Position numbers and translations under genes: made by a program. From Methylobacter tundripaludum (lineage in GTDB: Bacteria > Pseudomonadota > Gammaproteobacteria > Methylococcales > Methylomonadaceae), in NCBI RefSeq assembly GCF_002934365.1, contig NZ_PTIY01000005.1, forward strand, positions 124,001-188,000: a stretch of DNA of 64,000 nt, read 5' to 3'. The notes under the pieces were generated by a model. It saw nothing but the letters and a program-made list of their open reading frames with translations. It made no database searches and had not been told where the DNA came from. Within the stretch, counting starts at the first letter, position 1. The number at the start of each line of letters is the position of its first letter. Positions 8,806-18,835 of this stretch are shown here, in pieces.

Positions 8806-11800
8806 GACTTAGCCTCCATTCGCCGTTTGTGTTTCGGGTCGGTGACCCGCTCAACATAATCCAACGCCTGCGTCAGAATCCACGATATTGCGAAATACAG
8901 AATGGCGATCATGATCAGCGGAAAAAACGCATCGAAAGTGCGACTGCGAATGATGTCGCTGGCCTTTGTCAGATCCTGTACCGCTATATAGCCGACGATG
9001 GAGGTCATCTTAACCAGAGAGATGAACTCCCCCTTATAAACCGGCAAAATACGTTGCACGGTCTGCGGGAGAACGATGAACAGGAATGTCTTGATCTTGG
9101 TAAAGCCCATCGCAATGCCGGCCTCGGCCTGGCCTTTATCAACCCCTTCTATGCCGGTCCTGAAGATCTCGGACACGTAGGCGGCAAAATTCATCCCGAA
9201 CGCAATAATAGCCACCAGCACCGGGTTGATGTCGACCGAGGCGAACACGACATAGAAAATCAGCATCAACAGCACCAGTACCGGCGTGCCGCGCAGAATG
9301 GTGATGTAAACCCTTGCGGGCAGGTTCAGGACAGCCCGCTTCGACATCCGCATGAAGCAGACCAGGGCGCCCAGCAGCGTACCCAACACCGTCGAGAATA
9401 TCGAAATAATCACCGTCGTCTTCAATCCGTCCCATATCAGCAGGTAACGGTTTTCCTGGATGATGTTGCTGTAAAAACTGTCGGCCAGCTTGGTCAGGAA
9501 CGGCAACGAGTCTTTTGCCGAATCCTCCTTCGTATCGAAGGCTGCAATATTTTTCTTAAGCGCGAATGCGTTCGCGCCTAACTCATAATAGGGCTCGGAA
9601 AAATCGACTTTGTTTTTTCTTTCCTCGGTAATCATCAAGGTGCTGTCAATCATATCGATTTTGCCGCTGGAAACCGCTGCAATCAGGTTGCCGAACTCCA
9701 TATCGGAAAATTTGGCCTCTTTGCCCAAATAAGCCGCAAATCTTTCCGCAAGTTCGATATCGAAACCGGTCAGTTTGCTGTCTTTGACCACCGCGAATGG
9801 AAGCCCCTTGTCGCTGACAATGCCGACAATCAGCATGCCGTTCGATTTTGCATTGGCGATCTCCGGCATGCGCGTATCGCCGTTTTCCATCCAGCGCTTC
9901 AGCATATCGCCGTAAACGCCGGTTGACTTGATTTGCCGCAGGAATTCATTGAATTGTTCGCGCAATGGGTCGTTGCCCTTGCGGAAACCGATGCCGATCG
10001 GGTAGGAAAGCAAAGAATCCCCCAACAGCCCCAATTCGCTGTCTTCGCGAAGCATTTCAATCAAGGTTTCCCGCGTGTAGATAGCTGCATCGACCTTACC
10101 GGATTTCACAGCCAGCAGCAGGTCGGACGGGGATTTATACTGGAGAGTGGTCGCGTTGGGGTAATGTTCCATAGCGTACCTGTCGTGAACGGAACCCAGC
10201 AGTACGCCGATGCGTTTGTCCTGGAGATCGGCAATCGATGTCAGTTTTTTCCGCTTGCCTTGTTCGGATCCGGCATCGTTCACCGACAAGATATTTTGCT
10301 TCAACGCGAACATCCGGGTGTCCATCTCATAATACGGATCGGAAAAAATGATCTGTTTTTCCCTCTCTTCGGTCACGTAGATGGAACTGGAAATCATGTC
10401 GGCCTTGCCGGTGGAAACGGCGGCAATCAGGCTGCCGAAATCCATGTTGGCGAACTTAAGCTGTTTCCCGAGATACGCCGCGAATCTTTCCGAAAGCTCT
10501 ATATCGAACCCGACCAGCCGGTTGTCTTTGACTGCTGTAAACGGCAATCCGGCATCGCTGACGCCGACGACCAGAACGCCGTTCTTTTTCGCGTCGCCGA
10601 TCGTCGGCATGCGCGTTTCGCCCAGTTCCATCCAGCGATGGATCATGTCCGCGTAGACGCCGTTTTGCTTGATCTGCGCTAAAAACTGATTGAATTGATC
10701 CCTCAGGGCTTGATTGTCTTTGTCGAAACCGACCCCGACGGAAAATGAAAACAAGGAATCCCCTAATAATCCCAAGCTGTCGTCCTGGCGCATGATTTCG
10801 CGCAAGGGTTCGGCATCGAACAGTGCGGCATCGACCTTGCCGGTCTTGACCGCCAAGGCGACATCGGCGGGGGACTTGTATTGGAGGATAGTCGCATCAG
10901 GATAATTTTTCGTCGCATAGGTATCATGAGCGGAGCCGACCAACACACCGATACGCTTATCTTTCAAGTCTGCAACGGATGCCGGCTTGGAGTCCTGCTT
11001 TTTGGCGGCAGAATCAGAGACCGGCGGCCGCCTAACCAGCGCCGAGATGTCGTTCTCGACATACGGAGCAGAGAACAGTACGAGCTTTTTACGCTCTTCC
11101 GTGACATTAAAGTTGGAAAGCGCAAAATCGATTTTGCCTGACTGCAACGCGGGGATCAGGGCTTCAAAGTTCATGTCGGTGATCTCGATTTTTTTGCCGA
11201 GACGCTGACCGATCAACTGGCTCAGCTCAATGTCCAAACCGGCCAGTTTTCCATGCGCATGGAATGAAAAGGGCTCGATGATCGCGCAAGTCCCCATTTT
11301 CAGCACCTCCTCGCGGCCGGAGTCTTTTATTGGCGGTATCTCCGGCACGGCCGCATATTTTGCATCAATCCATTTCGTTCTGAGCTGCTGCAGGACGCCT
11401 TCCTTGTCCAGTTCGGATAACACTTTATTGATCTCGGCAAGCAATGCGGCATTGTCTTTGCGGATCGCGGCGGCAATTTCAAGTTTGTCCACCGGTTCAT
11501 CGACAATGACCAATTCGGGATTTTTCTCGGCAAGATTAAGCAGCACACTCTTGTCATAAATAAAGGCGTCCGCTTTGCGGGTCTTTACCGCAAGGGCCGC
11601 ATCCGCTGACGCGACAAACACCTGAAAAGTTGCATTCGGAAAGTGCCTGCGGGCCGCCAAATCTCCGGCGGAACCGCCCAGGACGCCGATTCTTTTACCG
11701 TCTATGTCTCCCGGTTTTGAAATCCCGTTACCCTTATCAATGCCGGGCGGAGGCGCTGCCGCGGCGTTTTTTTTGACCAGCATGACCTGTGCGTTGGCGT

Positions 11801-12545
11801 AATAAGGCTCAGTAAAATCGACAACTTTTCTGCGTTCATCTGTTGCGGTCATTCCGGTTACGATCAGATCGACCTTGCCTGATTGCAACGCCGGGATCAG
11901 CGCCATGAATTTCATATTGAAAAATTCGACCGGCCTCTGGAGTTTGGCGCCGATAATTCGCGCAAGCTCACCGTCATGCCCGGTTACCCTGCCCTCTTTG
12001 TCGACAAAACTGAACGGCTCCCGCGTGGCGCTGACGCCTATTTTTAGGGGCGCTCCTTCCGCGGGGAGTGTGATGTTCATTTCTTCATAAGGGCTCAAAT
12101 CCGGCTTGAACCAGCGCTTCTTCATCGATTCCAGGGTGCCGTCGCTCTTCAGCTCAGAGATGATCCGGTTCAATGAGGCCAGAAGCGCGTCATTGCCTTT
12201 CCTGAGCGCAATCGCGGTGTCCTCTTGATCAAGCGGCTCGGACAGCAACCCCAACTCCGTATTCTTCTTCGAGACCTGAAGCGCGGCGGGAAATGCGGTT
12301 ACGATCGCATCCAGTTGCCCGGATTTCATCGCGGCGACGGCGTCCATAATATCGTCGAAACTTTTGACCTGGGCCTCGGGGAGCCTTGAGGCAGTGATTG
12401 ACTCTCCGGTTGAGCCGGTCATCACGCCGATTCTTGCATTTTTTGCATCATCCAGACTGGCGATGACGGTTTCACTTTCTTTGCATCCGGCCAGCATGGC
12501 GAGCGCCGCCAGAATAATCAGCGCCAACAGCGTCGTTTTTTTCAT
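8802..12545 (-). CDS. Giant lipoprotein: tandem SBP_bac_3 lobes fused to an amino-acid ABC permease
   Basis: This 1247-residue fusion has a lipoprotein signal (LAMLAGC, Cys21). After it come repeats of the family 3 substrate-binding fold with a period of about 247 residues. Lobe-2 segments (RIGVxxGS) start near residues 37, 281, 528 and 775. Lobe-1 segments start near 166, 414, 655 and 901. The chain thus begins with an orphan lobe 2, carries three complete lobe 1-lobe 2 units, and ends with an orphan lobe 1. From about residue 1035 a polar-amino-acid permease domain follows, with several membrane segments and the EAA loop near residue 1138. It overlaps the phosphatase gene and the ATPase gene by 4 bases each. 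It probably imports or senses amino acids; the ligand cannot be read from sequence. Confidence 0.92.
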   Translation of the reverse strand: MKKTTLLALIILAALAMLAGCKESETVIASLDDAKNARIGVMTGSTGESITASRLPEAQVKSFDDIMDAVAAMKSGQLDAIVTAFPAALQVSKKNTELGLLSEPLDQEDTAIALRKGNDALLASLNRIISELKSDGTLESMKKRWFKPDLSPYEEMNITLPAEGAPLKIGVSATREPFSFVDKEGRVTGHDGELARIIGAKLQRPVEFFNMKFMALIPALQSGKVDLIVTGMTATDERRKVVDFTEPYYANAQVMLVKKNAAAAPPPGIDKGNGISKPGDIDGKRIGVLGGSAGDLAARRHFPNATFQVFVASADAALAVKTRKADAFIYDKSVLLNLAEKNPELVIVDEPVDKLEIAAAIRKDNAALLAEINKVLSELDKEGVLQQLRTKWIDAKYAAVPEIPPIKDSGREEVLKMGTCAIIEPFSFHAHGKLAGLDIELSQLIGQRLGKKIEITDMNFEALIPALQSGKIDFALSNFNVTEERKKLVLFSAPYVENDISALVRRPPVSDSAAKKQDSKPASVADLKDKRIGVLVGSAHDTYATKNYPDATILQYKSPADVALAVKTGKVDAALFDAEPLREIMRQDDSLGLLGDSLFSFSVGVGFDKDNQALRDQFNQFLAQIKQNGVYADMIHRWMELGETRMPTIGDAKKNGVLVVGVSDAGLPFTAVKDNRLVGFDIELSERFAAYLGKQLKFANMDFGSLIAAVSTGKADMISSSIYVTEEREKQIIFSDPYYEMDTRMFALKQNILSVNDAGSEQGKRKKLTSIADLQDKRIGVLLGSVHDRYAMEHYPNATTLQYKSPSDLLLAVKSGKVDAAIYTRETLIEMLREDSELGLLGDSLLSYPIGIGFRKGNDPLREQFNEFLRQIKSTGVYGDMLKRWMENGDTRMPEIANAKSNGMLIVGIVSDKGLPFAVVKDSKLTGFDIELAERFAAYLGKEAKFSDMEFGNLIAAVSSGKIDMIDSTLMITEERKNKVDFSEPYYELGANAFALKKNIAAFDTKEDSAKDSLPFLTKLADSFYSNIIQENRYLLIWDGLKTTVIISIFSTVLGTLLGALVCFMRMSKRAVLNLPARVYITILRGTPVLVLLMLIFYVVFASVDINPVLVAIIAFGMNFAAYVSEIFRTGIEGVDKGQAEAGIAMGFTKIKTFLFIVLPQTVQRILPVYKGEFISLVKMTSIVGYIAVQDLTKASDIIRSRTFDAFFPLIMIAILYFAISWILTQALDYVERVTDPKHKRRMEAKS

Positions 12546-14503
12546 CCGCCCTTCCCTGCATGGTTCATGCTCGCATTATCCTTCGTCATTCTTATCGCCA
12601 GCATGGTGATGTCGTCTGATTGTGGCGCACCGCCCGCATGTCGTACCAACGCTTCGCTTATGCAGTGGATCATGCCCGAAAGTTCTTCTTTGGGGGCAAG
12701 TTGCAGGGCCTCCCGCAGTTGCGACTCGCCATACAGATCGTCTTTCCGGCTTCTTGCCTCGGTCACGCCGTCGGTATAAAGAAACAGGGTATCGCCCGGT
12801 TTCAAAGTCACTCGCTCAGTCTCATAGACCGTTTCCATGATGGGGCCAAGCATTAGCCCCGGTTTCAAGCTCAGGTAGCGCACACCCTGCGAGTCAATGA
12901 TCAGCGGTGGATTGTGTCCGGCATTGGCAAAACGCACCTCTCCGGTCGTGACATCAAGGATAGCGCAGAACACCGTGGTGAACATGCAGCTTTCATTGTC
13001 CGATGCGAGGATGTTGTTAACGGAGAAAAGTATTTTATCGGGCTCGCCAAGCCGCTGGCCTTCGGTTTTCAGCAGGGTTTTGGCGACCATCATGTACAGC
13101 GCAGCGGGAACCCCCTTGTCGGAAACGTCGGCGATCAGAAAACACAAGTTCTTATCGTCTATGAAAAAGAAGTCGTAGAAGTCGCCGCCGACTTCTTTAG
13201 CGGGAACCATCGATGCGTAAATATCGAACTCGGGATGATTCGGAAAAGGGGGGAACAGGCGTGGCAACAGGCTGGCCTGGATGTTGGTAGCCATCTTGAG
13301 CTCGCTCTGAATCCGCTCCTTGGCAGCGGTGGTCTCGGTCAGGTTCTTGATGTATTCCTTCAGCGACTCCTGCATGACTTGAAAATCGTGCGTAAGAACG
13401 CCCACCTCGTCGTTCGAATGCACTATGGGCAGATCCACGTCAAAATTCCCCGAAGCGATCTCATCGGTCGCTACAGTCAGCAATTGGAGCGGTTTTATGA
13501 CCGTTTTGGCAATGTAGATGACCGCCAGGGTCAGCAGCAGAATCCCGATAAAACCCATCGCCGCCATGGTCATGCTCAACTTTCCGACATTCTCAAGCAG
13601 TTCTGCCTCGGGGAAAACGACGGCAAGCGTCCATCCTGCCGAAGCGATCGGCGCGTAGTACATCCAGCTTCTGACCCCTACCAGGCTCGTGTAATGGACG
13701 AAGCCCGACTCTCCCCTGATCATTTTCTTGCCGAGTTCACGCAGGTAGGCGTCCTGACGCGCTTCTGCAATGCTGAAGAAGGTCTCGTTCATGATGGAGC
13801 CTTTCATCGGGTGAGCCAATATCATCCCGTTGCGTGAAAGCAGGGCCGCGTAGCCGGTCTTGAGTATCTTGACGGAGGAGATGTATTCCGTCAGGGCGTC
13901 GAGGGAAATGTCCGCACTCACTATTCCCTTGAGTTGTTTATCGCCATTGATTTCCTCGTAAAAAGGAACCGAACAGGTCGACATCAGAATATTGCCTGCG
14001 CCTTCATCGAAGTAAGGTTCGCTCCATTCGAGTTTACCCAGCTCACGCGGAATCTGATACCAATCCCAGTACAAGTAAGGCACAAACTGGTATGACTTTT
14101 CCAGGCGGCTGAGGGCGATCTTTCCGTTTTCCCTGTAATAATACGGCGCATACAGGCGCGATTGGGCGCTGAAGGCGTAGGGCTCAAAGGCGATGGCCGA
14201 GCCGTAAATTTCGGGATTGTTCTCGACGGTGGCTTTGAGCAGGGAGTGAAGCTGCGGCTCCGTATACTTGCTTGTCTCCAGCGCTCCGGCTACCCCTTCC
14301 GTCACTTTGGCAACCGCCGTCAGTTGCGTCTCCACCCGATTGACCAATGACATGGCGAGGTTGCGCGCATTACTTTCCAGCTCATCTTGCAGCATGACGC
14401 GGGACCGGTAATAGTTATAGCCGAGCGTCACCGCAAAGATCACGGAGCTGAACAGCGCGATGACCAGCACAAGTTTGGTGACGATGCTATTTTTCCTGAG
14501 CAT
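12542..14503 (-). CDS. Membrane Cache-HAMP-SpoIIE (PP2C) serine phosphatase
   Basis: A TM segment near the N-terminus precedes a large periplasmic Cache-type sensor region. A second TM segment, a HAMP domain and a cytoplasmic SpoIIE/PP2C phosphatase follow. Metal-binding motifs are intact: KEVGGDFYDF, ADVSDKGVPAALYM, YTDGVTEA and SDDITML. It should dephosphorylate a STAS protein in response to an external ligand. The ATG at 14503 (MLRKNSIVTKL) is preferred because GGAAG lies just upstream. An ATG 14 codons earlier would overlap the previous gene further. It is the second gene of the transporter operon, between two binding-protein genes, so the sensed compound may be a transported nutrient. 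Confidence 0.92.
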   Translation of the reverse strand: MLRKNSIVTKLVLVIALFSSVIFAVTLGYNYYRSRVMLQDELESNARNLAMSLVNRVETQLTAVAKVTEGVAGALETSKYTEPQLHSLLKATVENNPEIYGSAIAFEPYAFSAQSRLYAPYYYRENGKIALSRLEKSYQFVPYLYWDWYQIPRELGKLEWSEPYFDEGAGNILMSTCSVPFYEEINGDKQLKGIVSADISLDALTEYISSVKILKTGYAALLSRNGMILAHPMKGSIMNETFFSIAEARQDAYLRELGKKMIRGESGFVHYTSLVGVRSWMYYAPIASAGWTLAVVFPEAELLENVGKLSMTMAAMGFIGILLLTLAVIYIAKTVIKPLQLLTVATDEIASGNFDVDLPIVHSNDEVGVLTHDFQVMQESLKEYIKNLTETTAAKERIQSELKMATNIQASLLPRLFPPFPNHPEFDIYASMVPAKEVGGDFYDFFFIDDKNLCFLIADVSDKGVPAALYMMVAKTLLKTEGQRLGEPDKILFSVNNILASDNESCMFTTVFCAILDVTTGEVRFANAGHNPPLIIDSQGVRYLSLKPGLMLGPIMETVYETERVTLKPGDTLFLYTDGVTEARSRKDDLYGESQLREALQLAPKEELSGMIHCISEALVRHAGGAPQSDDITMLAIRMTKDNASMNHAGKGG

Positions 14504-15515
14504 CGGACTTCCATGAAAATGTCGAATAGTCGGGATAACTTTCAATCAGGCCGTTTCTTTGCATCGCACGGCCTACGGCCTCGTAATCCTGCTCCGTAAG
14601 GCTGCCGAAGCTTCCCTGAGGATTGACCGGCATCATCAGATCCCGCATCCGGTCCAGCATCCATTTCTGATGCATCCTGTTGGCAGGTAAATGGTCCTCG
14701 CGCATATATTTGATCACGATATCCAGCGCCTCGTCGGGATGCTCGAAGGCGTAGCGCCATCCTTCCAACGAGGCGTTGACAAAGGCTGCCGCCAAGGCAG
14801 GATCGTTACGGAGAGTCTTTTCCATCGCGTAGATCCCGTCCTCTATAAAATTCATGCCCCAGTCTCTCAGGAAAATGACGTTCAATTCATCAGGATCGAT
14901 TCCCGAATCGAGTATCGTATGGTATTCGTTGAACCACATCGCGGATGTCACATCGATGCCGCCGCGCAAAAACAGGTTCACCGTATGGGACTGGCGAACT
15001 TCCCGAACCTTGATGCGGTGGTTGGCGAACAGTGTGCGCGGCGGTATTGATACGTCCCCTTCCCACAATCCCACCTTTTTGCCGTCCATGTCGGCGATGG
15101 TCTTGATGCCGGCGGTTTTTTTTGAAACCAGCATCAACGCCGAGCGCTGGATGATTTGGGCCAGGTTAACGAGTTCCTTGCCGGCAGCGCGATGCAGAAG
15201 GGCCGTGGTAAGCCAGACCACGGCGAAATCCGCCGCGCCCTCTTCCAGAGCTTGAGTGGGCGTATGTCCGGGCCCCGCCTTGAGGATTTTAAGGTCGATA
15301 CCGTGGCGGGCGTAGATTCCCTTGTCGAGAGCCACGTAATATCCGGCGAACTGGGCCTGCGAACCCCACAGTGGCATAAAGGAAGCGTTTTTCAGAGGCA
15401 CTTCGGCGGCGCCAACAGGACGCGCGAGCACACAGGCCATGAACAGTACAGACATCACTGCGATGATCGAATGCTTCTTTTGTTGAAGACGGTTTTTATG
15501 CCACATCTTGCTCAT
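14487..15515 (-). CDS. NMT1/THI5-like periplasmic substrate-binding protein
   Basis: The 342-residue product has an N-terminal signal sequence (hydrophobic IIAVMSVLFMACVLA, cleavage expected near GAAEV). The rest follows the SsuA/THI5/NMT1 fold used for thiamine precursors, nitrate, taurine or sulfonates (WGSQAQFAGYYVALDKGIY). It is the first gene of the operon and overlaps the phosphatase start by 17 bases. No permease or ATPase of the matching nitrate/taurine type is present. It may therefore present its ligand to the Cache-domain phosphatase rather than serve classical transport. Family call is strong; ligand unknown. Confidence 0.88.
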   Translation of the reverse strand: MSKMWHKNRLQQKKHSIIAVMSVLFMACVLARPVGAAEVPLKNASFMPLWGSQAQFAGYYVALDKGIYARHGIDLKILKAGPGHTPTQALEEGAADFAVVWLTTALLHRAAGKELVNLAQIIQRSALMLVSKKTAGIKTIADMDGKKVGLWEGDVSIPPRTLFANHRIKVREVRQSHTVNLFLRGGIDVTSAMWFNEYHTILDSGIDPDELNVIFLRDWGMNFIEDGIYAMEKTLRNDPALAAAFVNASLEGWRYAFEHPDEALDIVIKYMREDHLPANRMHQKWMLDRMRDLMMPVNPQGSFGSLTEQDYEAVGRAMQRNGLIESYPDYSTFSWKSDAQEK

Positions 15516-15719
15516 GCTCGCTTCTGTTTGACTCTTCCTGACAAGAGCAACGCACTAAAAACCTCTGCATAATCTATAAACTTAATGAATTATAGTAATT
15601 TTTGGGGTATGCGGCTGGCAATAAAACTCAGTGTACCTGTCCGTCAAGAATGACAGCCGACAACACAATATAAACCATAATGATAAAGTAGCCTGAAGTT
15701 TGTTTCACAATTAAAAACC

Positions 15720-15795
15720 GATGTTACGCGGTCTTTATTTGTTGCAGAAAGGTGTCGCTAACGCGACGGTTATTTGAATCGGGTTCTCGCACCCG
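15720..15795. repeat. Dispersed repeat, copy 1
   Basis: The segment shares the blocks GATGTTACGCG and GCTAACGCGACG plus a 26-base stretch ending in TCTCGCACCCG with 18973-19038. The gene-free stretch 15516-16000 is made mainly of this repeat and the hairpin at 15803-15882. No coding frame is convincing here. Confidence 0.6.
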
Positions 15796-15802
15796 AAAGC
15801 GA

Positions 15803-15882
15803 GTTACTTTCTTTTGCGTCGCCTAAAGCGCCTACTGTTGGTGCTCTACCTCCTGCATCCATGCAGTCGAAAAGAAAGTAAC
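15803..15882. repeat. Inverted repeat with 13-bp perfect arms
   Basis: GTTACTTTCTTTT at 15803-15815 is the exact reverse complement of AAAAGAAAGTAAC at 15870-15882. The 54-base loop is rich in short repeats. It directly follows the dispersed repeat at 15720-15795 and may be part of the same element. Confidence 0.55.
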
Positions 15883-16000
15883 CAAAGAAAAGGCGCGCCG
15901 CGATCATTGAGTGCTTTCTACGCACTCCATCCATGCACTGTCGAATTTTTTGTTAACATGTACCTAAAAGCAACATTTTAACCCACGAGAAAAACCAATA

Positions 16001-16285
16001 ATGTTCACACTACCCTCCGCCTGGAACCTGATCGTCTCCACCGTTGTATTCTTTATCGCAGCCGGTTATTTCCATCGCTATCTGAATAGTCAAGGCCTGC
16101 CCAGAGGCATGACACGCAGCATGGTAGTGTTTACACTCGCCTCCTTGATGTCATGGGGATCGGGTGAATTAGTCGACTGGAGCCAAGAAAAAATAGAAGG
16201 GCCGCAACCGGCGGCGCAAACCCCGGACGATCTGTCGCAACTGCTAAAAACGGTCAGCCGGATGCAATCACAGCCTCGGAATTGA
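16001..16285 (+). CDS. Small membrane protein, unknown function
   Basis: The 94-residue product has two hydrophobic segments (about residues 8-24 and 41-55) and a charged tail containing GELVDWSQEKIEGPQPAAQTP. The frame has a clean start and stop and a codon pattern like its neighbours. It stands alone, between a repeat-rich region and the Sia-like operon, on the same strand as the latter but 248 bases upstream. I do not recognise the family. The helix-loop-helix layout suggests an inner-membrane protein. Confidence 0.6.
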   Translation: MFTLPSAWNLIVSTVVFFIAAGYFHRYLNSQGLPRGMTRSMVVFTLASLMSWGSGELVDWSQEKIEGPQPAAQTPDDLSQLLKTVSRMQSQPRN

Positions 16286-16533
16286 AAGGACCGAATCCGT
16301 GTTCCGTCCAGTATCTGTGCCTAACTATGTTGTAAAGCCATCCAATAAGTAGCACCCGGCGCAAACCGGGTCTAACCCGTCATCGTCTCCTGCAAACTGC
16401 TGGCACATTCCAGCGATCATAAATGTGAAATGATTGGCACTTTATTGCCAGGCAATTAGAACCACGCCCTGATTCATCATTTTGTAATAAATGTCATCTA
16501 TCCTGATGCCATTTTCAGCATCAAGGCGAGTCA

Positions 16534-17814
16534 ATGTTAGATCAATCCTTATTAAGTCAATCGAGAGCCGGACTGTCAGAAATTGAGGCAGAATATATCG
16601 CCAGCAGCCTGCTGCGAGTCTGCCCGCCGGTCTCACCCCAACATACCAATCTTGAAGTCACCAAGCTGCTGAACGAGCATCCTGAGCTGATTTCCATTGC
16701 TGTCGTCGAAGACAATAAGCCGATGGGTCTGATTACCCGCAACGTTTTTATGGAGGGCATGGCCAAACCCTATCACCATGATTTATTCGACCGCAAAAGC
16801 TGTATCGCCTTTATGGACAAAGAACCGCTGGTTGTCGATCAAAACATGAGCATTCAAACACTCAGTTTCAAGGTATTAGGCTCTGGCCGTAAAACGCTGA
16901 ACGACGGATTTATCATCACCGATGAAAACGGCGATTATCTGGGGCTCGGCAACGGTGAAGATTTAGTCAGGGTGGTTTCCTTCTTGCAGGCGGAAAAAAA
17001 CCGGCTGGTCACGGAAAGCATCAATTATGCGAGCGTGATTCAAAAATCTTTCCTGCGTTCGTCAAGAGAAAGCATGGCCGCCGTGTTGCAGGATTATTTC
17101 ATGCACTGGGAGCCACGGGACAAAGTAGGCGGCGACTATTATTTCTGCAAAAAATTTGATGACGGCTTTTTTCTCGCGTTGATCGACTGCACCGGGCACG
17201 GCGTTCCCGGCGCCTTTATGACGCTGATTATGGCATCCTTTCTCGATCACATCCTGCTCGAAGACAACCGTCACGACCCTGCCGGCGCACTGGCGATTAT
17301 GAATAAAAAGGTCAAGACGGCGCTGGGCCAGATAAACGATTCGGCCGCTGAAGGCTTTGACGCCGACCGTTTTTCCACCAAGCAGAACGGGCAATCCGAT
17401 GACGGCATGGATACGGCTTTCTGCTGGGTCAATACGCAAAACAGCACATTGACTTATGCGGGCGCCAAAACAGCCTTATTTTACATAGGCGACGCCTCAT
17501 CCGACGTACAGCTACTGGATCCTGATCGTAAAGGTGTAGGTTATGTCGACACGCCGATGGATTATCAATGGACCAATCAACAACTCGCGTTGAGCAAAGG
17601 GATGTGCATCTACCTGACTACCGACGGACTGATCGACCAGATTGGCGGATTAAAGAAAATTGCTTTCGGCAAAAAACGTTTCTCGGGACTGCTTCAGGAG
17701 CATTATCTCAAGCCCATGCCGGAGCAGGAGTCCATCATCATGCAAACCTATTACGACTATCAGGGAAAACAGAAGCGGCGCGACGATGTCTGCCTGATGG
17801 GATTCAGATTTTAA
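16534..17814 (+). CDS. CBS-SpoIIE (PP2C) phosphatase, SiaA-like
   Basis: The C-terminal half is a SpoIIE/PP2C phosphatase with intact metal motifs (DKVGGDYYF, DCTGHGVPGAFMT, TTDGLID, RRDDVCLMGF). The N-terminal 160 residues resemble the CBS-pair module found in EAL/GGDEF proteins, with PMGLITRNVFM and DGFIITDENGDYLGLGNGEDL. No membrane segment or HAMP is present. Pseudomonas SiaA has a membrane sensor, so this version probably responds to a cytoplasmic signal. The next two genes encode SiaB-like and SiaC-like proteins at spacings of 16 and 12 bases, which fixes its role as the phosphatase of a Sia-type switch. Confidence 0.9.
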   Translation: MLDQSLLSQSRAGLSEIEAEYIASSLLRVCPPVSPQHTNLEVTKLLNEHPELISIAVVEDNKPMGLITRNVFMEGMAKPYHHDLFDRKSCIAFMDKEPLVVDQNMSIQTLSFKVLGSGRKTLNDGFIITDENGDYLGLGNGEDLVRVVSFLQAEKNRLVTESINYASVIQKSFLRSSRESMAAVLQDYFMHWEPRDKVGGDYYFCKKFDDGFFLALIDCTGHGVPGAFMTLIMASFLDHILLEDNRHDPAGALAIMNKKVKTALGQINDSAAEGFDADRFSTKQNGQSDDGMDTAFCWVNTQNSTLTYAGAKTALFYIGDASSDVQLLDPDRKGVGYVDTPMDYQWTNQQLALSKGMCIYLTTDGLIDQIGGLKKIAFGKKRFSGLLQEHYLKPMPEQESIIMQTYYDYQGKQKRRDDVCLMGFRF

Positions 17815-17830
17815 TTAACAGGAAATTTTT

Positions 17831-18385
17831 ATGCTTATCGATGTATTTAGCGTGTTCCGTGAAGAGGCCAATACTAACGGGATTGTTTTTTATTACAGCG
17901 GTATTGTTTCGCAGAACGTCATTAAAACCATGAGTGACTCGTTGAAACAAAACCTGCAGCAACAGGACGAAAAAGGCGCCAGATCCCGGAAGGTATTCTC
18001 CACTTTTATCGAAATGATACAAAACGCGATGCATTACTCGCCTAGCGTTCCCGATGCCGGCGATACCAAGGAAGGCTCTATCCTGGTCAGCAAGAAAGAG
18101 GATAAATATTATGTCATCTGCGCCAATTTTATTCAGAAGCAGCATGAAACGCGCATACGCAACAAGCTTGATCCTATTCTGGAAATGAGCGCTGAAGAGA
18201 TCAGACAAGCTTATCGCGCACAATTAAAAAACGATCAGCACAGCGAAGATACGACGAGCAAAGGTGCGGGTCTCGGATTCTTAACACTGGCAAGAGATTC
18301 AGTCGAACCTATTGAATACGCTATCAGAGACGCAGTAGGTTATGAAGACGAACTGTCTTGCTTTTATCTCAAAGCTACTATTTAA
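17831..18385 (+). CDS. siaB: SiaB family protein kinase (RsbW-like ATPase)
   Basis: The 184-residue product has an N-box (FIEMIQNAMHYS) and a G-box (KGAGLGFLTLARDS) of the HATPase fold in the spacing of SiaB. In Pseudomonas, SiaB phosphorylates SiaC on a threonine. AGGA lies just before the ATG, giving a good ribosome-binding site. The gene is between the SiaA-like phosphatase and SiaC, so kinase, phosphatase and substrate are co-transcribed. The family call rests on motif layout and the neighbouring SiaC. Confidence 0.85.
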   Translation: MLIDVFSVFREEANTNGIVFYYSGIVSQNVIKTMSDSLKQNLQQQDEKGARSRKVFSTFIEMIQNAMHYSPSVPDAGDTKEGSILVSKKEDKYYVICANFIQKQHETRIRNKLDPILEMSAEEIRQAYRAQLKNDQHSEDTTSKGAGLGFLTLARDSVEPIEYAIRDAVGYEDELSCFYLKATI

Positions 18386-18397
18386 GGAGTTATCATC

Positions 18398-18784
18398 ATG
18401 ACCGACATATACATTCCAGCCACTTCAGACACGCCTGAAATCGATTTTAAATTTTCCAGCAATACGCTGAGCATGTCCGGCGAAGCGTACCCTGAAAACG
18501 GCGTCGAATTTTTCCGCCCCATCCTTAAACAATTGCAAAGCCATTTAAAATCGCTCAACGGCGCTCCTGTTGAATTTAATTTTCAGCTGACTTATTTCAA
18601 CAGCGTCAGCACTAAAATCTTTTACAGCATGTTTGAATTATTGAACGAGTATGCCAAAAGCCATCCAAACACTGTTTTATTAAACTGGCATCATGATGAA
18701 GAGGACGACACGATTCTGGAGTTGGGCCAGGATATTCAGGAAGACTTTACCTGGATCGATTTTAACGCGATCGTGTTAGCGTAA
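18398..18784 (+). CDS. siaC: SiaC family regulatory phosphoprotein (DUF1987)
   Basis: The 128-residue protein matches the small SiaC/DUF1987 family, including the central segment YFNSVSTKIFYSMFELL. Thr72 in the STK motif is the likely phosphorylated residue. In Pseudomonas, unphosphorylated SiaC binds and activates the diguanylate cyclase SiaD. No siaD lies beside this operon, which ends here. The GGDEF protein at 745-2397 is the only cyclase of that type in the window. AAGGAG precedes the ATG. Confidence 0.88.
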   Translation: MTDIYIPATSDTPEIDFKFSSNTLSMSGEAYPENGVEFFRPILKQLQSHLKSLNGAPVEFNFQLTYFNSVSTKIFYSMFELLNEYAKSHPNTVLLNWHHDEEDDTILELGQDIQEDFTWIDFNAIVLA

Positions 18785-18835
18785 TTATCCTGTCCGTTGC
18801 GTATCGTCCGAACAGCTAAGGAAGTACTGATTTAA

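Noticed and set aside
15803-15960. Possible CRISPR or tandem-repeat array
   Set aside because: There are only inverted and dispersed repeats with no regular repeat-spacer pattern.
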